From positions 8,388,116-8,452,115 of the forward strand of contig JACDOX010000004.1 in NCBI GenBank assembly GCA_014549065.1: a DNA stretch of 64,000 nt, read 5' to 3'. Positions 49,601-62,800 of this stretch are shown in pieces. The notes under the pieces were generated by a model that saw only the letters and a program-made list of their open reading frames with translations, searched no databases and was not told the origin of the DNA. This DNA comes from Cardinalis cardinalis (taxonomy: Eukaryota; Chordata; Aves; Passeriformes; Cardinalidae). The first letter of the stretch is position 1. The number at the start of each line of letters is the position of its first letter. A program made the translations under genes and the position numbers.

Positions 49601-51934
49601 TTCACTCACAAACCCACTGGAAAGCACATCTTTACTTCAAGCCTCCACTTGGAAGTCCTTACAAACAAATCTTTGCCCCAGAGGATCAGTAGCACACACT
49701 AAAAAGATGATCAAACTTCCTGTACCACCTCTTCAGGATAAATTTTCAGCAATATCTAAAAATATATGGCCCATGAAAACCTGAATTAACACACTTGTAA
49801 ATGCGCAGTGAGGATAAATAAACTGAAATGAAGAAAATGTGTAAAATTAAAGATATTTTAATAATCTGAGGAGGTTTTATTGCAGTACCTCCTGTGGATT
49901 TTTCTGCATTTGATTTTTCAATGGATTTGACAGAACACACTCATGCTCACATCTCACTCAGTAGGTTTTCCTCACCCCTGCTGCACTTCAGGNCACGTCT
50001 AAGTACTGGCTGCTCACTCACTGATCTGCAGACATGACAGGGACATGTGAACAAGGTACCAAAGCTTTGGCCNGTTCATTTAATGAAACAGCCATAACAT
50101 AAGGATACAGAAACCAGTCCAGTAACCACATCAGAAGTAGGAACAAGCTACATACAAGTTTTTCTTAAGTGACCTTGAGTGCTCTTGGCTACAATTACTT
50201 ATGCAAGAAAGAGCTTTGGCNACTGAGGCAGGATTAGGGAGATTCTTAAAACTCGATATAAACCAAGTATCTGCAAACTATTCAACAAAAAGCAGGAAAC
50301 TTCANTCATGCCTGGAAATAGGATACTCTATGGCAACCAAGAAAATTTCAAGTGAACTTGNATTCATAAGAAAGAAACCACGTTAAAATCAGGTAATATG
50401 ATATCACTACTCTGGGTTATTTGACACAAGGAATTAAAACTCACGCTAAAGCGGTACCACAACTGATACTCTGGCAAAAAAGATGGATGCTTTTCANAGA
50501 TTTGTCATGCTGCCTTAAGAATACTTGTTTTCCTTTTCCAGGCCACAACACGAAATTAAAACATACTGATGTCAAAGGAGACTTGTTTCATTCCTGCAAA
50601 TATCCTTTGATTCCTCCAACAACATTTCTAGAAATCAATTTTTAAAGGTGAAGAAGACATGTTTGAACCTGTCTGCAATCCAATTCATCAAAGCCTGTTA
50701 CCTTGTCAAGGAGGGAAAATGGGCCCAGGATAATGTTTTCAAATAATACGAGTACAGTGTATACGCCTGGCAGGTATCTAAAAAATCAGTGATGAGAAGC
50801 ATCCCTTTTTCTCCACCAGATCCTCTGCTTCTTATTCAATTGAAAAAAAAAAGAGTATCACAGATGGGATCANTAACAAATACCAGTTATATGAAACTGA
50901 ATCTAGAGTAAGCAGGAGTGCTGNCAGGAAACAAGCAACCTGAGAAGCTCCCAAAACAGTGAAACCTCCTTGTGATAAATCCACACAGCTGCTTGTTACA
51001 GTCCAGGGGTAAGTCTGAATCCTTGCTGGGCCCTTACACAAGTGGTTGTCCATAAATGATATCTAGGCATTATATTCCTAACTCCAGCTGGCTAGAACAC
51101 ACTACGCTGGCCTAAATGGCCAAGTATCTTTTTTCACCCTGTCAAAAAGATGCATTTCTTTTTCTTAATGCCAAATTCCTGCAGCTCGAACAGCAACATG
51201 TCATAAAACCAAATATAATCTCAGCTCCCATGCATGGCTTTTCATCATTAGAAGTCAAAGCAATGGCACCCACTTTCCAGGCAGTTTCTAGTCCAGGGGA
51301 TAGAAAAAGTGGCATACAAGTCTGTGCCAGACTCAAGAGTTCACTCCTCAAGCCCTGTGCACCTCACTGTATTATCAGTGTGGAAAAGACTGGGATCAGT
51401 TCCGTGGGAGACAAGTTTTCTCCAGGAACCAGCATTTCCAGAAGACTAAGGAGCATTATGACTCTTTCCCAAAAACCTGATTTCAGCCATCGTTTTTACC
51501 TTGTCACTACCACAAAACTGCAAGAAGACAGTAACGAATGAACTTCTACTTCCCATAAATTTGAAATTAGCTGACATGTTTAGAAAATANTGGGGGGAAA
51601 GAGCCTGGCAGACAAATAGACCATTTAATTGTACAAACTAACTGTACTTCCTNGGAAAATTTTTCTTAAAATTACCATAAAAGTCATTCCAGTACCCATT
51701 TTGCCCCATGATTTGCGAACACCTAATACCTGAAAAATGCAGAAGCACAGAGTACACGACTGAGAAGGAATATAATAAAATTATTTTTGACATAGAAGCT
51801 CATAGCTGCCACTATGCAGGCTTATCACTACCCTTCTCCTTACTAGCATATCTATCACTAAACTGTTCAGGGAATAATATACTGCAGCCCAGTAAAACAC
51901 TATGAACCCAATGAATACTTGTGCAGAGCAGGAT
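46646..51934. other. AT-rich intronic DNA, no gene supported
   Basis: The longest open frame outside repeats and the TOPORS-like gene, 51116-51541 plus (141 codons), lies here. It has no recognised domain and a poor start context (T at -3), and a frame of that length is about what chance gives in a window this size. No other feature was recognised. Confidence 0.5.
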
Positions 51935-52327
51935 AAAGAGCTACAATATAATCCTGGAAATTAATCTGGACCACCAGTCTTATAAGGAGCATCTGAAGTA
52001 CCTAGGGTTGCTTAGCCTGGAGAAAAGGAGAATCAGGGAAGACTATTGCTCTCTACTACCACCTGTAAGTAGGGTGTACACAGGTGTGTGTCCATCTTTT
52101 TTCCCCATGTAAAAACAGATAAGAGAAGAGGACGTTGTGCCAGGGGAGATTTACATTCACTATTAGGAAAAATGNCTTCACTGAAAGGGTTGTGAAGCAT
52201 TGGAACAGGCTGCCCAGGAAAGTGGTGAAGTCACCATCCCCAAAGTGTTCAGAAACATGTAGTTTGCGGTACTTAGGGTCATGGTGTAGTGGTGGACTTG
52301 GCAGTGCTGGTTAATGGACTCAATCTT
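51935..52327 (+). mobile_element. CR1 LINE fragment, 3' part
   Basis: In plus orientation, 'cttagcctggagaaaaggag' and 'tgaagcattggaacaggctg' are diagnostic of the CR1 ORF C-terminus. They are followed by 3' UTR reaching 'ggttaatggactcaatctta'. An insertion or diverged stretch at about 52070-52110 interrupts it. The expected 'attctatg' end is replaced at 52328 by what looks like an inverted CR1 tail. Confidence 0.88.
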
Positions 52328-52370
52328 AGAATCAGAGAATAAGTAAGGTTGGGAATGCCTCCATGATTTT
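52328..52370 (-). mobile_element. Possible inverted CR1 tail fused to the preceding CR1
   Basis: The bases 'agaatcagagaataagtaag' followed by 'gttgggaatgcctcc' resemble the start of a minus-oriented CR1 3' end. They abut the plus-oriented CR1 that ends at 52327. The piece is short, so the call is tentative. Confidence 0.4.
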
Positions 52371-53565
52371 AAGTAAATAGAGACATTAAATTTCATCTAA
52401 AAAGTGTAAGTACTTTCCGGCTTGTTTTGTTTACCAATTTCGATGTTGGTTAATCTTGTTACCCCAGAAGCCATACAAANTTGCTATATGCCTGCTTTTC
52501 TTTAGGAGCAATTTGTTCCTTCCAGAAAGGTAACTGGCAGATAGGCCTTGGTTCTGAGAGTGAAAAAGAGTAACTGCCTTACTTAAACTCATCAAGCAAA
52601 CAAAAATGTCCATTGTACCCTTGTGTACCTGTGAACACTTTTTACTTCTTTCCTGTCTCCCACTTTATACATCACTTTCACAATTTACCTCACTGTTCAT
52701 TAACAGGCATACAAAAAACTTCTCCTCCTACGGAGCTCTTTTTTCCCAGCTCTGGTGAAACAGTAGAGAGATCTCAAAGACCCACCATATTTGAGAATTG
52801 TCCTGCTTCACGAGAAGCATCCTAATTAATCAGATGAAAGTGCTTATGCTGCTGCAGATTAGGTATCACAAATTTTTTTTTTTAAACAGGCAAAAATACA
52901 ATTCACAATGAAAAGGTGAAAAGGAAAATTTTCAATTTGTCTGAATTTTATGTCTTGGACTAACAAAATTTTTCATCTGGTTATATGTCTCTTGTCAATC
53001 ATCTCAGCAGCTGGTAAAAAAAAAAATCTGTCAATTTGTGCCTAAGGGTGTACAGGGTAAAGAAAGAACTTGGACAAACCCACACTGATTCAAGAATGCT
53101 GAAGGATTTGTCAGCTGCCTTGATTAGCTCAGCCTCTCAAGTTCAGAAAATGCCACAGGCTCATTTCAAAGAAGAAAATTTNCAGGAGTACACCGTGTTG
53201 CAGGACAATCTGTTCCACTGCAAAACAGGTCTGCTCAGGCTCAACCCAACACAAGAACTGCAACTTGATGCTGAACTAATAAGGAATTTAATATTTTTTG
53301 GAGTGCTTGTTTTCTCAACAAATTTTAACCATTTCATACAAAAAATACTCCATCAGGTCTTGGTATGTATAATGCTGTGGTGTTTTTAATGCTGGGTTTT
53401 TTAAGGCTGAAAAAAATCCTATAGCCTTCTCTCTTTTAGGATGGATGCCATCAATAGCAAGAACTGATGGCACTCATACTCATCATTTCAATTTTATGGA
53501 GTAACGAAAATATAAAACAGATTTTTGTTTCAGTCAGAAGATACACAGCACTCAGTACTGGAGAG
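52371..53565. other. AT-rich intronic DNA, nothing recognised
   Basis: Short chance open frames only. The one at 53036-53389 has no recognised features. Confidence 0.5.
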
Positions 53566-53860
53566 ACTCACAGAATGTTAAAGGTTGGAATGGACCTTAA
53601 AGATCACGTTGTTCCAACACCTCTGCCATGGGCAGGGACACCTTCCACAAGACCAGGTTGCTCAGAGCCTCACCTAGTCTGGTCTTGAACCTTTCAGGGA
53701 TGGAGCATCCACAACTTGCCTGGGTAACCTGGGCAAGTGCCTCACCACCCTCATCCTCAGTAAAGAATTTTCTCATAATACATTATTTAAACCCACTCTC
53801 TTTCAGTTTGAAGACATTGCTCCTTGTCCTGTCACTACATGCTCCTGCATCAGAGGTAAA
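53566..53860 (-). mobile_element. CR1 LINE fragment with near-intact 3' end
   Basis: In minus orientation it starts 'actcacagaatgttaaaggt' and runs through 'cctctgccatgggcagggac', 'caggttgctcagagcctcac' and 'ctccttgtcctgtcactaca'. The 3' UTR is well preserved and the 5' end is truncated at about 53860. Confidence 0.9.
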
Positions 53861-56383
53861 ATTGTTGATAATAACTGGGATCTGTCAGTTTTTGCCCACA
53901 AATGGATTCACGGTTACCCAGCTGAGAATATTAGAGTCCATTTTAAAAGTATTTGTTTAAAAGGATGCTTCAAGAAAAGACATAGTTCTTTTCAAGCATC
54001 TACAAAAACAGCAAGTGTGAGCAATTTCAAAAGAAAAGTAATAAATAATTAAAACATTAAGCAAATAAAATAGACAAGAAACAGAAANTTTTAGCTGCAT
54101 CTTTTTCTTCTGTTTTCTCCAAAACCTATAATGGATTATACTCTTTTCTTGGCTGAAAAACATTTTCTTAAATTCCAGAAAGCAAAACTAAGTATTTTGA
54201 CTGCTTCCAAAACATTGTACAAGACATGGAATTAGACACTATGGATNTAGCTTGTTTTCCATTAAAAAATATTTTCTAGAAAAAAAGTAAGCCAGAACGA
54301 AGATAGAAGGCAAAGCATCTGGAAATGTAGAGATAAAAGATACCAAGAGATGACCAGGAGACACTTAAGGAAATACAAAGCAGAAAAACAAGAAAAAAGA
54401 TGACAGGATCAACCAAAGTAACAAACAAACAAAACATACGAAGGAGAAGAAGGGCAAAAGTTCATGCCATGCTTCATCAGTCTTCAGCAACAAGTTCTTA
54501 GGCAGGACACCCGAAACCAAGGGAACAAATCTGAAGAGTACACTTCGATGGAGAATAAGAAGGGGGATCAGAGAGGGAGAAGAGAATTGTTTATGAATGG
54601 GAACTGAAAGAGAAATGGGCANAGATAGACCATCTCACTGATCAGGCACACTTTGAAATCTTAATGTTAAATATTAATTTTGCTATCTACCTAAATACAT
54701 AACAGTCTCTTCTTACCAACTTTATATATCAAGGTTTAAAAGTAAAAAGTAAATGGATAAATGAACTCCATATAAATGTTATACTGACGTGTTAAATGCC
54801 TCTGTAGTATCTTCTAGGGTATTCTAGAAAGTCCAAGATGTCCAAGTCAAGCAGGGTCATGCAATACACACAGTAAGTGTCCTACTTTAAAAACACTTCT
54901 ACAATTGAAATTACACAAGAGACATGAAAGGAATTTTCAATAAAATNATTTATTTCCATTTTTGTAGGGGAAAAAAAAAGTCATGTTACATTTATCCATG
55001 TATCTACCTGCCAGTATTTTTAGAGAAGTGCAGGAAAAAATATCATTCTGTAATCAAATCAAAAAACCATCAATATCTTCCCAATAGAAAATAGTATTTG
55101 AATAGCATATTGANAAGCAAAAGTCTAGATTTTGAAACATTAATATACAAATAAAGTAACATGGAATATTAACAGGCTTGCNATTCTTTCTGAATTCTTT
55201 TTTAGCTTTTCTGCCTTGAAATTCATACTGCCACCATAAACANTCCAGTGACTTAGGCTGCATTAATCAGAAGATGTGTGTTGCTCTATTTCAGAAAATG
55301 CATGCTGCTATGGAAAAGATCTCTACCAATTAAAATTCCCGCACACAAATTAAAGGCTAGGCTATCATTATTNTATGAAGACAGATTCCAATATCTGCAA
55401 GCAAAAAATGGAGCAATTATTCATGTAGTTAACTGAAAATCTTGGAAAAATGTAACTTCTCATAAGAGGCTGTCTGCCTATCTGCCAAAAGAAAATGGAA
55501 AATANGTGGATTTACCTTTGTGACCTATACTATATTTTGGCTATTGGTTACTGTCCCCTATTAAACACCTCTCTCTCATGCCANATGAAAATCGTTTCAT
55601 AAAGACAAATTCTATGAATTTGAAAATAAATGTTTCTGGAGAAATTATGATGCCTTTATTAAAGGAGAAGCATCTGAAAAAGCTAAATGTTTCTATGGAC
55701 TTCTTNCACAAAGCTAACACAAATCAGCAGCAGTGNAGAACAGCTTAAATAAAATACATCATGAAACTGGAGAAGAATTTTTTACTTGTGTGTCAGCAGC
55801 TCTAACAATTGTATGCCACAGGATCAGCATAAAACGTGCTGTGAAAATCCAAAACTAAAGAGAAACATAAAAACAACAGAGATATGTTCTAGAACTGACA
55901 TGTTTAAGGAAAAATTAACTTAGCCCTGGATTTTAAAGATGTTTAAATNCTTAATTTATCCTGGAATTAAGGATTCAGAGGAGTAGGTATCTTTTGAAGC
56001 CACAACCTTAATGCTTCCAAATAAAGCCAGGGCTGGATCCTGAAGCTGTCTACAGCCAAGTACAGCACTAGATCCAACACCAAGAAGCCTGCCCATGAAT
56101 CACAGCACTGCGCCAACACATCCTCATTTGCAGAACAAAAGGGCTCTCCTGAGATTCAGGTTCCACTAAATATGCCTAGATCTACAAACAGACAATTAGG
56201 AACTCAGTGGGGAAAAGACAAGAAAAATTCACAACTTTTCAGTGAACATCTGTTTTTCCTATTATGCAAAATCCCAACCAAAAAATGGTATCTGAGCAAT
56301 GAACATGTACTACTACATTCTTCAGTACTACATTTTAAAGAAAGGAGAGGCCCAGTCTTATTATGCTTACATACTTATTACAG
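53861..56383. other. AT-rich intronic DNA, nothing recognised
   Basis: No gene, exon or repeat family was recognised. Confidence 0.55.
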
Positions 56384-56515
56384 TGTTTATTGGGTTTGNA
56401 CGGCCAGGTTTGGGTAACAGNGGGGCTCCAGGGGTGGCTTCTGTGAGAAGCTGCCAGAAGCTTCCTTCATGTCCAGCAGAGCCAATCCCAGCCAGCTCTA
56501 GCAAACATTTCCAGC
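56384..56515 (+). mobile_element. Truncated LTR fragment, same family as 42748-43817
   Basis: It starts 'tgtttattgggtttg' and continues with 'ggtggcttctgtgagaagct', 'gccagaagcttcc' and 'agagccaatcccagcc', matching the first 130 bp of the LTR at 42748. The rest of the LTR is absent. Confidence 0.8.
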
Positions 56516-59500
56516 TTCCATTTCAGTGCAAGTTTATACATTGTTTTTCCAATGAAACCCTCAATATTAAGCATCAGGAAAGAGAAAAATTTTAACAAAG
56601 TCTCTTATTTGTAGGAGTTGTTTTCTAATATGACACTGACAAACCAANGCAGTTTACAGGCGCATAGAGGACAACCACAGGAGAAAAGATTTTTCTCCTT
56701 GAGGATCTGCAAGAAGAGTGATGAAGGGTGGCTCAGCAGGCAGATCTTAGCTGGGAGATGACATCTCAGTAACAAATGATGAATGACTGGGTGGGCGGCA
56801 GAACGGAGAAAATGCTATGAAGAGATCTGAAGAAAGAAGCATAACCTGTGCTTGGTGTAGGAAGAAAAGATAAAAATCACAGGTCAAACTCTAAGAAAGG
56901 ACAATCAGAATTGTTTTGAAGGGACACAAATCAGGCAAATTTAAGCTGACATCCTGAGAGAAGGTTATAGAAGCAGCAAGAGAGGCAAACATGAAAAATT
57001 AGCTGGATGGACAGACTAGATAAATAGACAGACTGATCTTTCACTGCTCACCTGTATGCTTTTTGGAAGCAAAAGCGAAAAGAACCTGATACCCCTGGGC
57101 GTGGGTATCACCCTGAACTGCCTTGTAAGTATTTGGCACTGCAGGCAATGTGATATTCCCTAGAGAGAACCCGAGCTCAAACTCACCCTTAAATATTCAT
57201 CTTGCATTGCCTTTTGCAATACAAGCAAGAGCTGTTCCTAATTTTAGAAAGTTTCTCATGTATATGAATTGTCATAAATACAGATGGTTAAAAACTGAAC
57301 TTTTTTGTAGCAGAATGTTAATAAATATATTCCAATAATAAAGTCACTGGTTTTATTTATGGTTCAGGAACACTTTAGAATGCTTTAGTCCTTCACCTGC
57401 TAGCAGATATATATCTTCAATGCACCTAAGAAAGACAAAAAGACATGATGAAGAAATCATCCTTTTTCTTTTTTTTCTCCAGAGCTCCATTGTTCTATGT
57501 GAAAAGCTAGCAGCNCAGGTACTACTCTACAAGCTTAATGATGAATCAGCTCTAAAACTATTTTATAGAACATAAAGTACTGTGGGCACAGTACCAGTGA
57601 AATTCTGAAGTGCATCACAGCATTCCTTATGCTANTGGGACACTGTCTATTGTAGGTTCAGGATTTTTTCTATTTGCAAAAGGTCGTCAAGCCCAATAGA
57701 ATTTTTGTTTCATAAACAGAAGTATTCTTTAAGAAAGCATCCAGTCTTCTGATATACTTCTACTAAGCAGTCAAATCTTTGAGCTAGGATGGCCTTAAAT
57801 AATGCCANTAATTTTGTGCAAGGATTGTTGAGCAATACAAGTAAACTCAGCTGCTCATTTTGCATTAATTCATACTGAACTGAAGGAGGATATATGAGTA
57901 CTACCTGTTCCAGTTAAATTAATTTTGAATTCAAGATTCAACTAGAAAAAAAACTAACAGAGTAATGATTACCAATTTTTTGTTTAGAGACATATTTATT
58001 TGTAGTAGTTGTATTAGAATTGTACTTGCAAAGAAACAAGCTGAAGGAAGCATTGTTAAACATCTTAATAGTCCACTCTTACTATTAACTAGGTGAGATG
58101 TGTAAATAAATTACAAAACCAATAATATAAACCTTATAGCTGTCAAGTATAGCAACTGTTATTAATTATTCTGCACTGTTTTGTGTTCAGCATAGCCCAA
58201 AACTGATTAAGTCATGGGTAATGCAGAAGAAAGGAAAGGACTGTACAATAGATCTTAGTCCCTGAATCAGAGGAAGAGTCTGCAGAGGCAGGAGGCATAA
58301 AATAAACTGGGTGTAACAGCAGTTACTTCTCAAGAAAGCCAAAACNCTCATGGCACAAAAAGTGGCTGTCAACCGACACAGAAATATCTTCTGTATTTTG
58401 GTTATTTTTCCTTCTAATTCAAATATGCTGCTTTTTTTTTGATTGTATACAATAGCATTGAATGAATAAATGACACAAAAATNCAAAGATCTGGGGTTGC
58501 CTTAAGAATAGTCTTGAAAAAAGTACTTCTTCTGAATCTTCAAAAGATCAGCACAATTCTTATGGAGATTATTATATTCTTGTTTTGCTCTTGATATTGC
58601 TCCCATAAAAGCAGCTCTGCTGAGCAGTGCACTGGATTCTCACTCTGCAAAGCTTTCTGCTTGCTCTCTGTGGATCCCAAGTTTCACCATGGGTCTCTAG
58701 TTCACACACATTAGATTCTGATTACTCTCTGTTACTACCCCCAAAACATACTCACTTCACCTAACTGGCTCCACATATATCACTTAAATCCTGCTAAGGA
58801 TCATGATGCCTGATTTTCTACTCTACTGAATACCAGATGCTCTAAAAAAAGATANGAGGTATTTGCACGCTCACTGCTACCTTATTTTCAGCAAAAAACC
58901 ATGGCAACCCCATTGAAGGCTGACATTTGGCAGCCATCTGTATACTATATTATATACTTCCAGAAGTCCTTAAGTAAAATATAATTTATTCCAAACATTC
59001 CAATATATTTTTTCTACAGTCTGCAATTATATTGATACAGACAGATAGATCGCTCTATTTTAACACCAGGGTCACTGAAAATAGCCAAGGCAGCTGAAAT
59101 GTCAGTACAGAATGTGAAGATACANCACAGAAGAAAAGAACGGCAAGATNCNTTATGTAATGGAATGATCCTGTTAATAGATCTGTTGTCTAATCACTGA
59201 ATTATACCCTTCTGTTATAAAGTACCTTCCTTTAATGTATACTTTTACTTAAAAAAAACCCTCACAGTATTCAGAGATGTGTGTGTCAAACAAGACAGTC
59301 ACGGTCCATGTTATCTATAACTCGGCTTCATGGAAAACCTGATATAGAGATATTTTGATTAAAAGAGATAGATTTTAATATATCATTTCATCTCCAGAGA
59401 GTCAGGGACTATTTGACAGATTCTAAAACCTGCAATTTCAGGCAGTATAATTATGCTTTTACGAGACTATGACAACCGACCTCACATCACAACAAAGGTA

Positions 59501-61154
59501 TAAATAAATCTGGGAACAGTCTAATTCTCAAAGAAGAGTCCCATGACTAAGGATTGTACCAGTCTTTGTGTANTAACATGAGGGTAAGCTGAAAGGGTGA
59601 ATTTTAGCAGCAGTTTCAGGCACAGACTGTGCTTCAAAGACAGTTTCTCAGAGTGTCTAGGATCTCAGCAGATACANAAGAGTAACTAAATTTATTTTGA
59701 AAGTATACAATCAGTATTTCATACAATGACATTAATGTCCAAGCAAAAAATGAAAAACCAAAACAATTATAACACCAGCACAAAGTGTCAGCATAAAGTG
59801 ATGAGTAAGCAGGTTAAAGCCCACTACATCTGCGTACACAGATCTAACAAGCATCTCANGGTATCATAAGCATAATAACAACAGCCATAAATAAAGTATC
59901 TATCTGGGCAATCTACAGCTCTGGTCACACAAATAGTTTTCCAATTCTCATGATCACGCAAAGAAATGTAATATAACTACTGTATGTCTTCTCTTTCCCA
60001 ATGACACTAGGTTTACACTTCACTGAAAAAGCATTTCTTTATGTTTATTGTGATAAGGTTAAAATAAATGTCACTGCTATTTTTGTGAAATCCTCAACAA
60101 ATAATTTGTTTTTATTAACTGATGATGAAATCTTTATAACGCAATCTTAGAAGTACTTCTTATAAATATCAANATGGCATTTTTCATAATGAATATAGGC
60201 ATTGTTAAATACATAAATATATTTTAACATCTTTTCCTTGTCCAATGCAATCCAATGCTGAAGTGTGTTAGGTTACTAAAACTTCAACATGTTTATAATC
60301 CTTGGAAAAATTATGAATCTGATAATCTCAGACATATATAACATCATGGAAGTCACAGAAATGTTATCTCNCTGATTTTAAACCAGTTCCTCAGGTTTTA
60401 TATCTAAACCATTATACCTACTGCTGAAGTATACAATCAAAATGGCCTTCATTTAAGCATATTTTTCATTGATAACAGGTGTTCTCAAGAAACACTCACA
60501 AAAAAAAAATACAGGACCTCAACATAAATGGCAAAGTAAAATGAGCAGAGTACCTGTTGGGTCATTTATTAACAAGGTGAAAATGCATTGAAGAACTAAA
60601 TGTGGGCACATGCCATATCAAAGATAAAAAGACATCAAAACACACTGACAGGAGATAGGAAAATCCTAGGACTTTTCAGTGAATTAAAGACCATGGAGAT
60701 GACAGCCATATGGTCATTATAAACAAACACCGGCACCCGAACATGCTCAGAGGAATAGGGCTAAAGCCAGTCTCAGATGTAATCCCTTCAACCCAAATTA
60801 TGGAAATTCACTACTGAAGTTCTCCATCTTTAACAACAACATGAAAAACTGATACAAATAATGAACAATGCATCTACCACCTCAAATGGAAGCCATTTTT
60901 GAAGACATGTTTTCACATTACTCATTACATGCTTTTCAGGGCACAGCTGCAAGGCAACTTGCTGCAAAAAGCAGGAGGCATATAAGGCAGAGAAAAAGCA
61001 CGTGAGGGAGGACAGCAATACAGATACAATAGCAAAGATGGGAAGGAGAAAGCCCTAAAAGGGAAATACACCAATGGTTGGCAACCTGAAGCACNTCTCC
61101 CTGTCACTTCTCTACAGCACTCATCTTCCAGCTTCAACTGACACATGCTCCCTT
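56516..61154. other. AT-rich intronic DNA, nothing recognised
   Basis: Only short chance open frames were seen. No exon of KHDRBS2 was recognised on the minus strand. Confidence 0.55.
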
Positions 61155-61500
61155 CCCATTTTTGTAGAATGGAGTGTAGAATACAACAGACTGTTTCACT
61201 TGGAAGGCACCTAAAATGCTCACCTCGTCCAAGTCTGACCACTTCAGGTCTGACCAAAAGCTGAGACATATTATTAAGGAAAATTTACTAATGCCTCTCA
61301 CTGACAGGCTTGGGGCACCAAGCCCCACTCTAGGAAGCCTGTTCCAGAGTCTGATCACTCTTCTGGGTGATGCCTGGTCTGAGCCTCCCCCGGCACAACT
61401 TTGAACCATTCCCACAAGTCCTATCACNGGATACCTGAAGAGTCCCTACTCAAGCTGTCCCACTCTTTTCTGACTTGTACAACCTCCCCCCTAGTGCTTC
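61155..61500 (-). mobile_element. CR1 LINE fragment, diverged
   Basis: In minus orientation, 'cacttggaaggcacctaaaa' and 'ctcacctcgtccaa' mark the 3' UTR. 'aggaagcctgttccagagtc' and 'caactttgaaccattcccac' mark the ORF-proximal part. It is more diverged than the other copies. Confidence 0.75.
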
Positions 61501-62689
61501 ACCCTTGTTTGACGCTAAAAAGACTGGTGAAGAGCAAAAAGGAGTGAAAGCCTGTGAAAAAGTCATGAGCACATATGGATATGATGAAAGATTTTGAGTG
61601 ATGTTTTAGTGGTTGTAATGAAGGAGCTATTCTCATTTCCCAAGCTCATTTACACTCAGTGCAATCATAACAATGATATGAAATACTATATGATAGTTGC
61701 TAACAGCACACGAAAGAGCATNTATTTAATTATTAAAATAAATTCTAATTCATAATTTGTAGATNTATACATCTAGAAAATAAGTTCCTAACTTAACAAC
61801 TGCTCTTTTAATTTTCNCTGCTTAAAAAGAGTAAAGTATCTCTGAAACACCACTATTAAGGTAACCAGAGGACATATGGNAAACAGGCACAAAGTCATTT
61901 GCAAGGATACAGACATTTTTTGACCTCTAATTTATATCACTAAACAGTCTCATTTTGTTATAACCATCTGGGCAATGAAAAGCAGGTGCTGTTTTTATTC
62001 TGCATATTCTTTNCTCTTCCTGCTGTGTTACATTCACACAGATGCACACAACCACATCTTTGGTGAACCAGCTCCTCTTGAGATTCTCAGCAGCTAAAAA
62101 GCATGTAAGCTATCACTGACCAGGAACAGTCTNACACTAAACTTTCTAGGATGCTGTCAAGTTCATTCTTATATACACCACAATGGAATTCCATTATGCT
62201 GCCATTAATTAGGAATTTAAAATTACTTAAAACTTACAAAAGAAAGATCATATATACAACAAAGTATCAATCTATTTCATGGAATTTTCATAAAATGTCA
62301 TTTCATAAAAATGTCCCAAGACTGCCCCTAGCCTACATAATTTTTGACTGATGTTTACAATAGAACATTTTCATCAACAGATACACAAATGAAAATACAG
62401 ATGCCCAACCATCTTTATAATGTGTTCACAGTCATGGAGTATGATACAAACAGAGTGCACATACACATTAACCCACATAAAGCTGGAAAAAACAACCACT
62501 AGGCTGACCAGTACACACACAAGGTTTGCAGAATTCATNGATTGAACTGCTCTTCAAGCTGCCCTGAGGGTGCTGAACACAAGGAATCAAACATGCAGAG
62601 CTAAGAAGGAATAACTGAATGAAATGACAGAAGCTTAAACTACAGGAAGGTATTTGCAAAAATGCTCTGGAGAATAAGTATTTCCCCAA
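61501..62689. other. AT-rich intronic DNA, nothing recognised
   Basis: No gene or clear repeat was recognised. Confidence 0.5.
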
Positions 62690-62800
62690 AACAGCAGTGG
62701 TAGAGAGTAACCAGAGAAACATGCTGTGCAGTTTCCATCACCTGGTATTTTCAACATCCATCTGGACAGNGAGATCTTACAACAACATACCTGATTCAGT
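62690..62800 (+). mobile_element. Possible CR1 3' UTR relic
   Basis: Phrases such as 'gtttccatcacctggtattt' and 'tcaacatccatctggacag' follow the order of the CR1 3' UTR in plus orientation, but divergence is high. Confidence 0.4.

Noticed and set aside
51116..51541. 141-codon open frame
   Set aside because: It has no N, no domain and a weak start context (T at -3). A frame this long is roughly what chance gives in 64 kb over six frames.
53036..53389. 117-codon plus-strand frame
   Set aside because: No homology recognised, no splice or promoter context, and it overlaps AT-rich intron.
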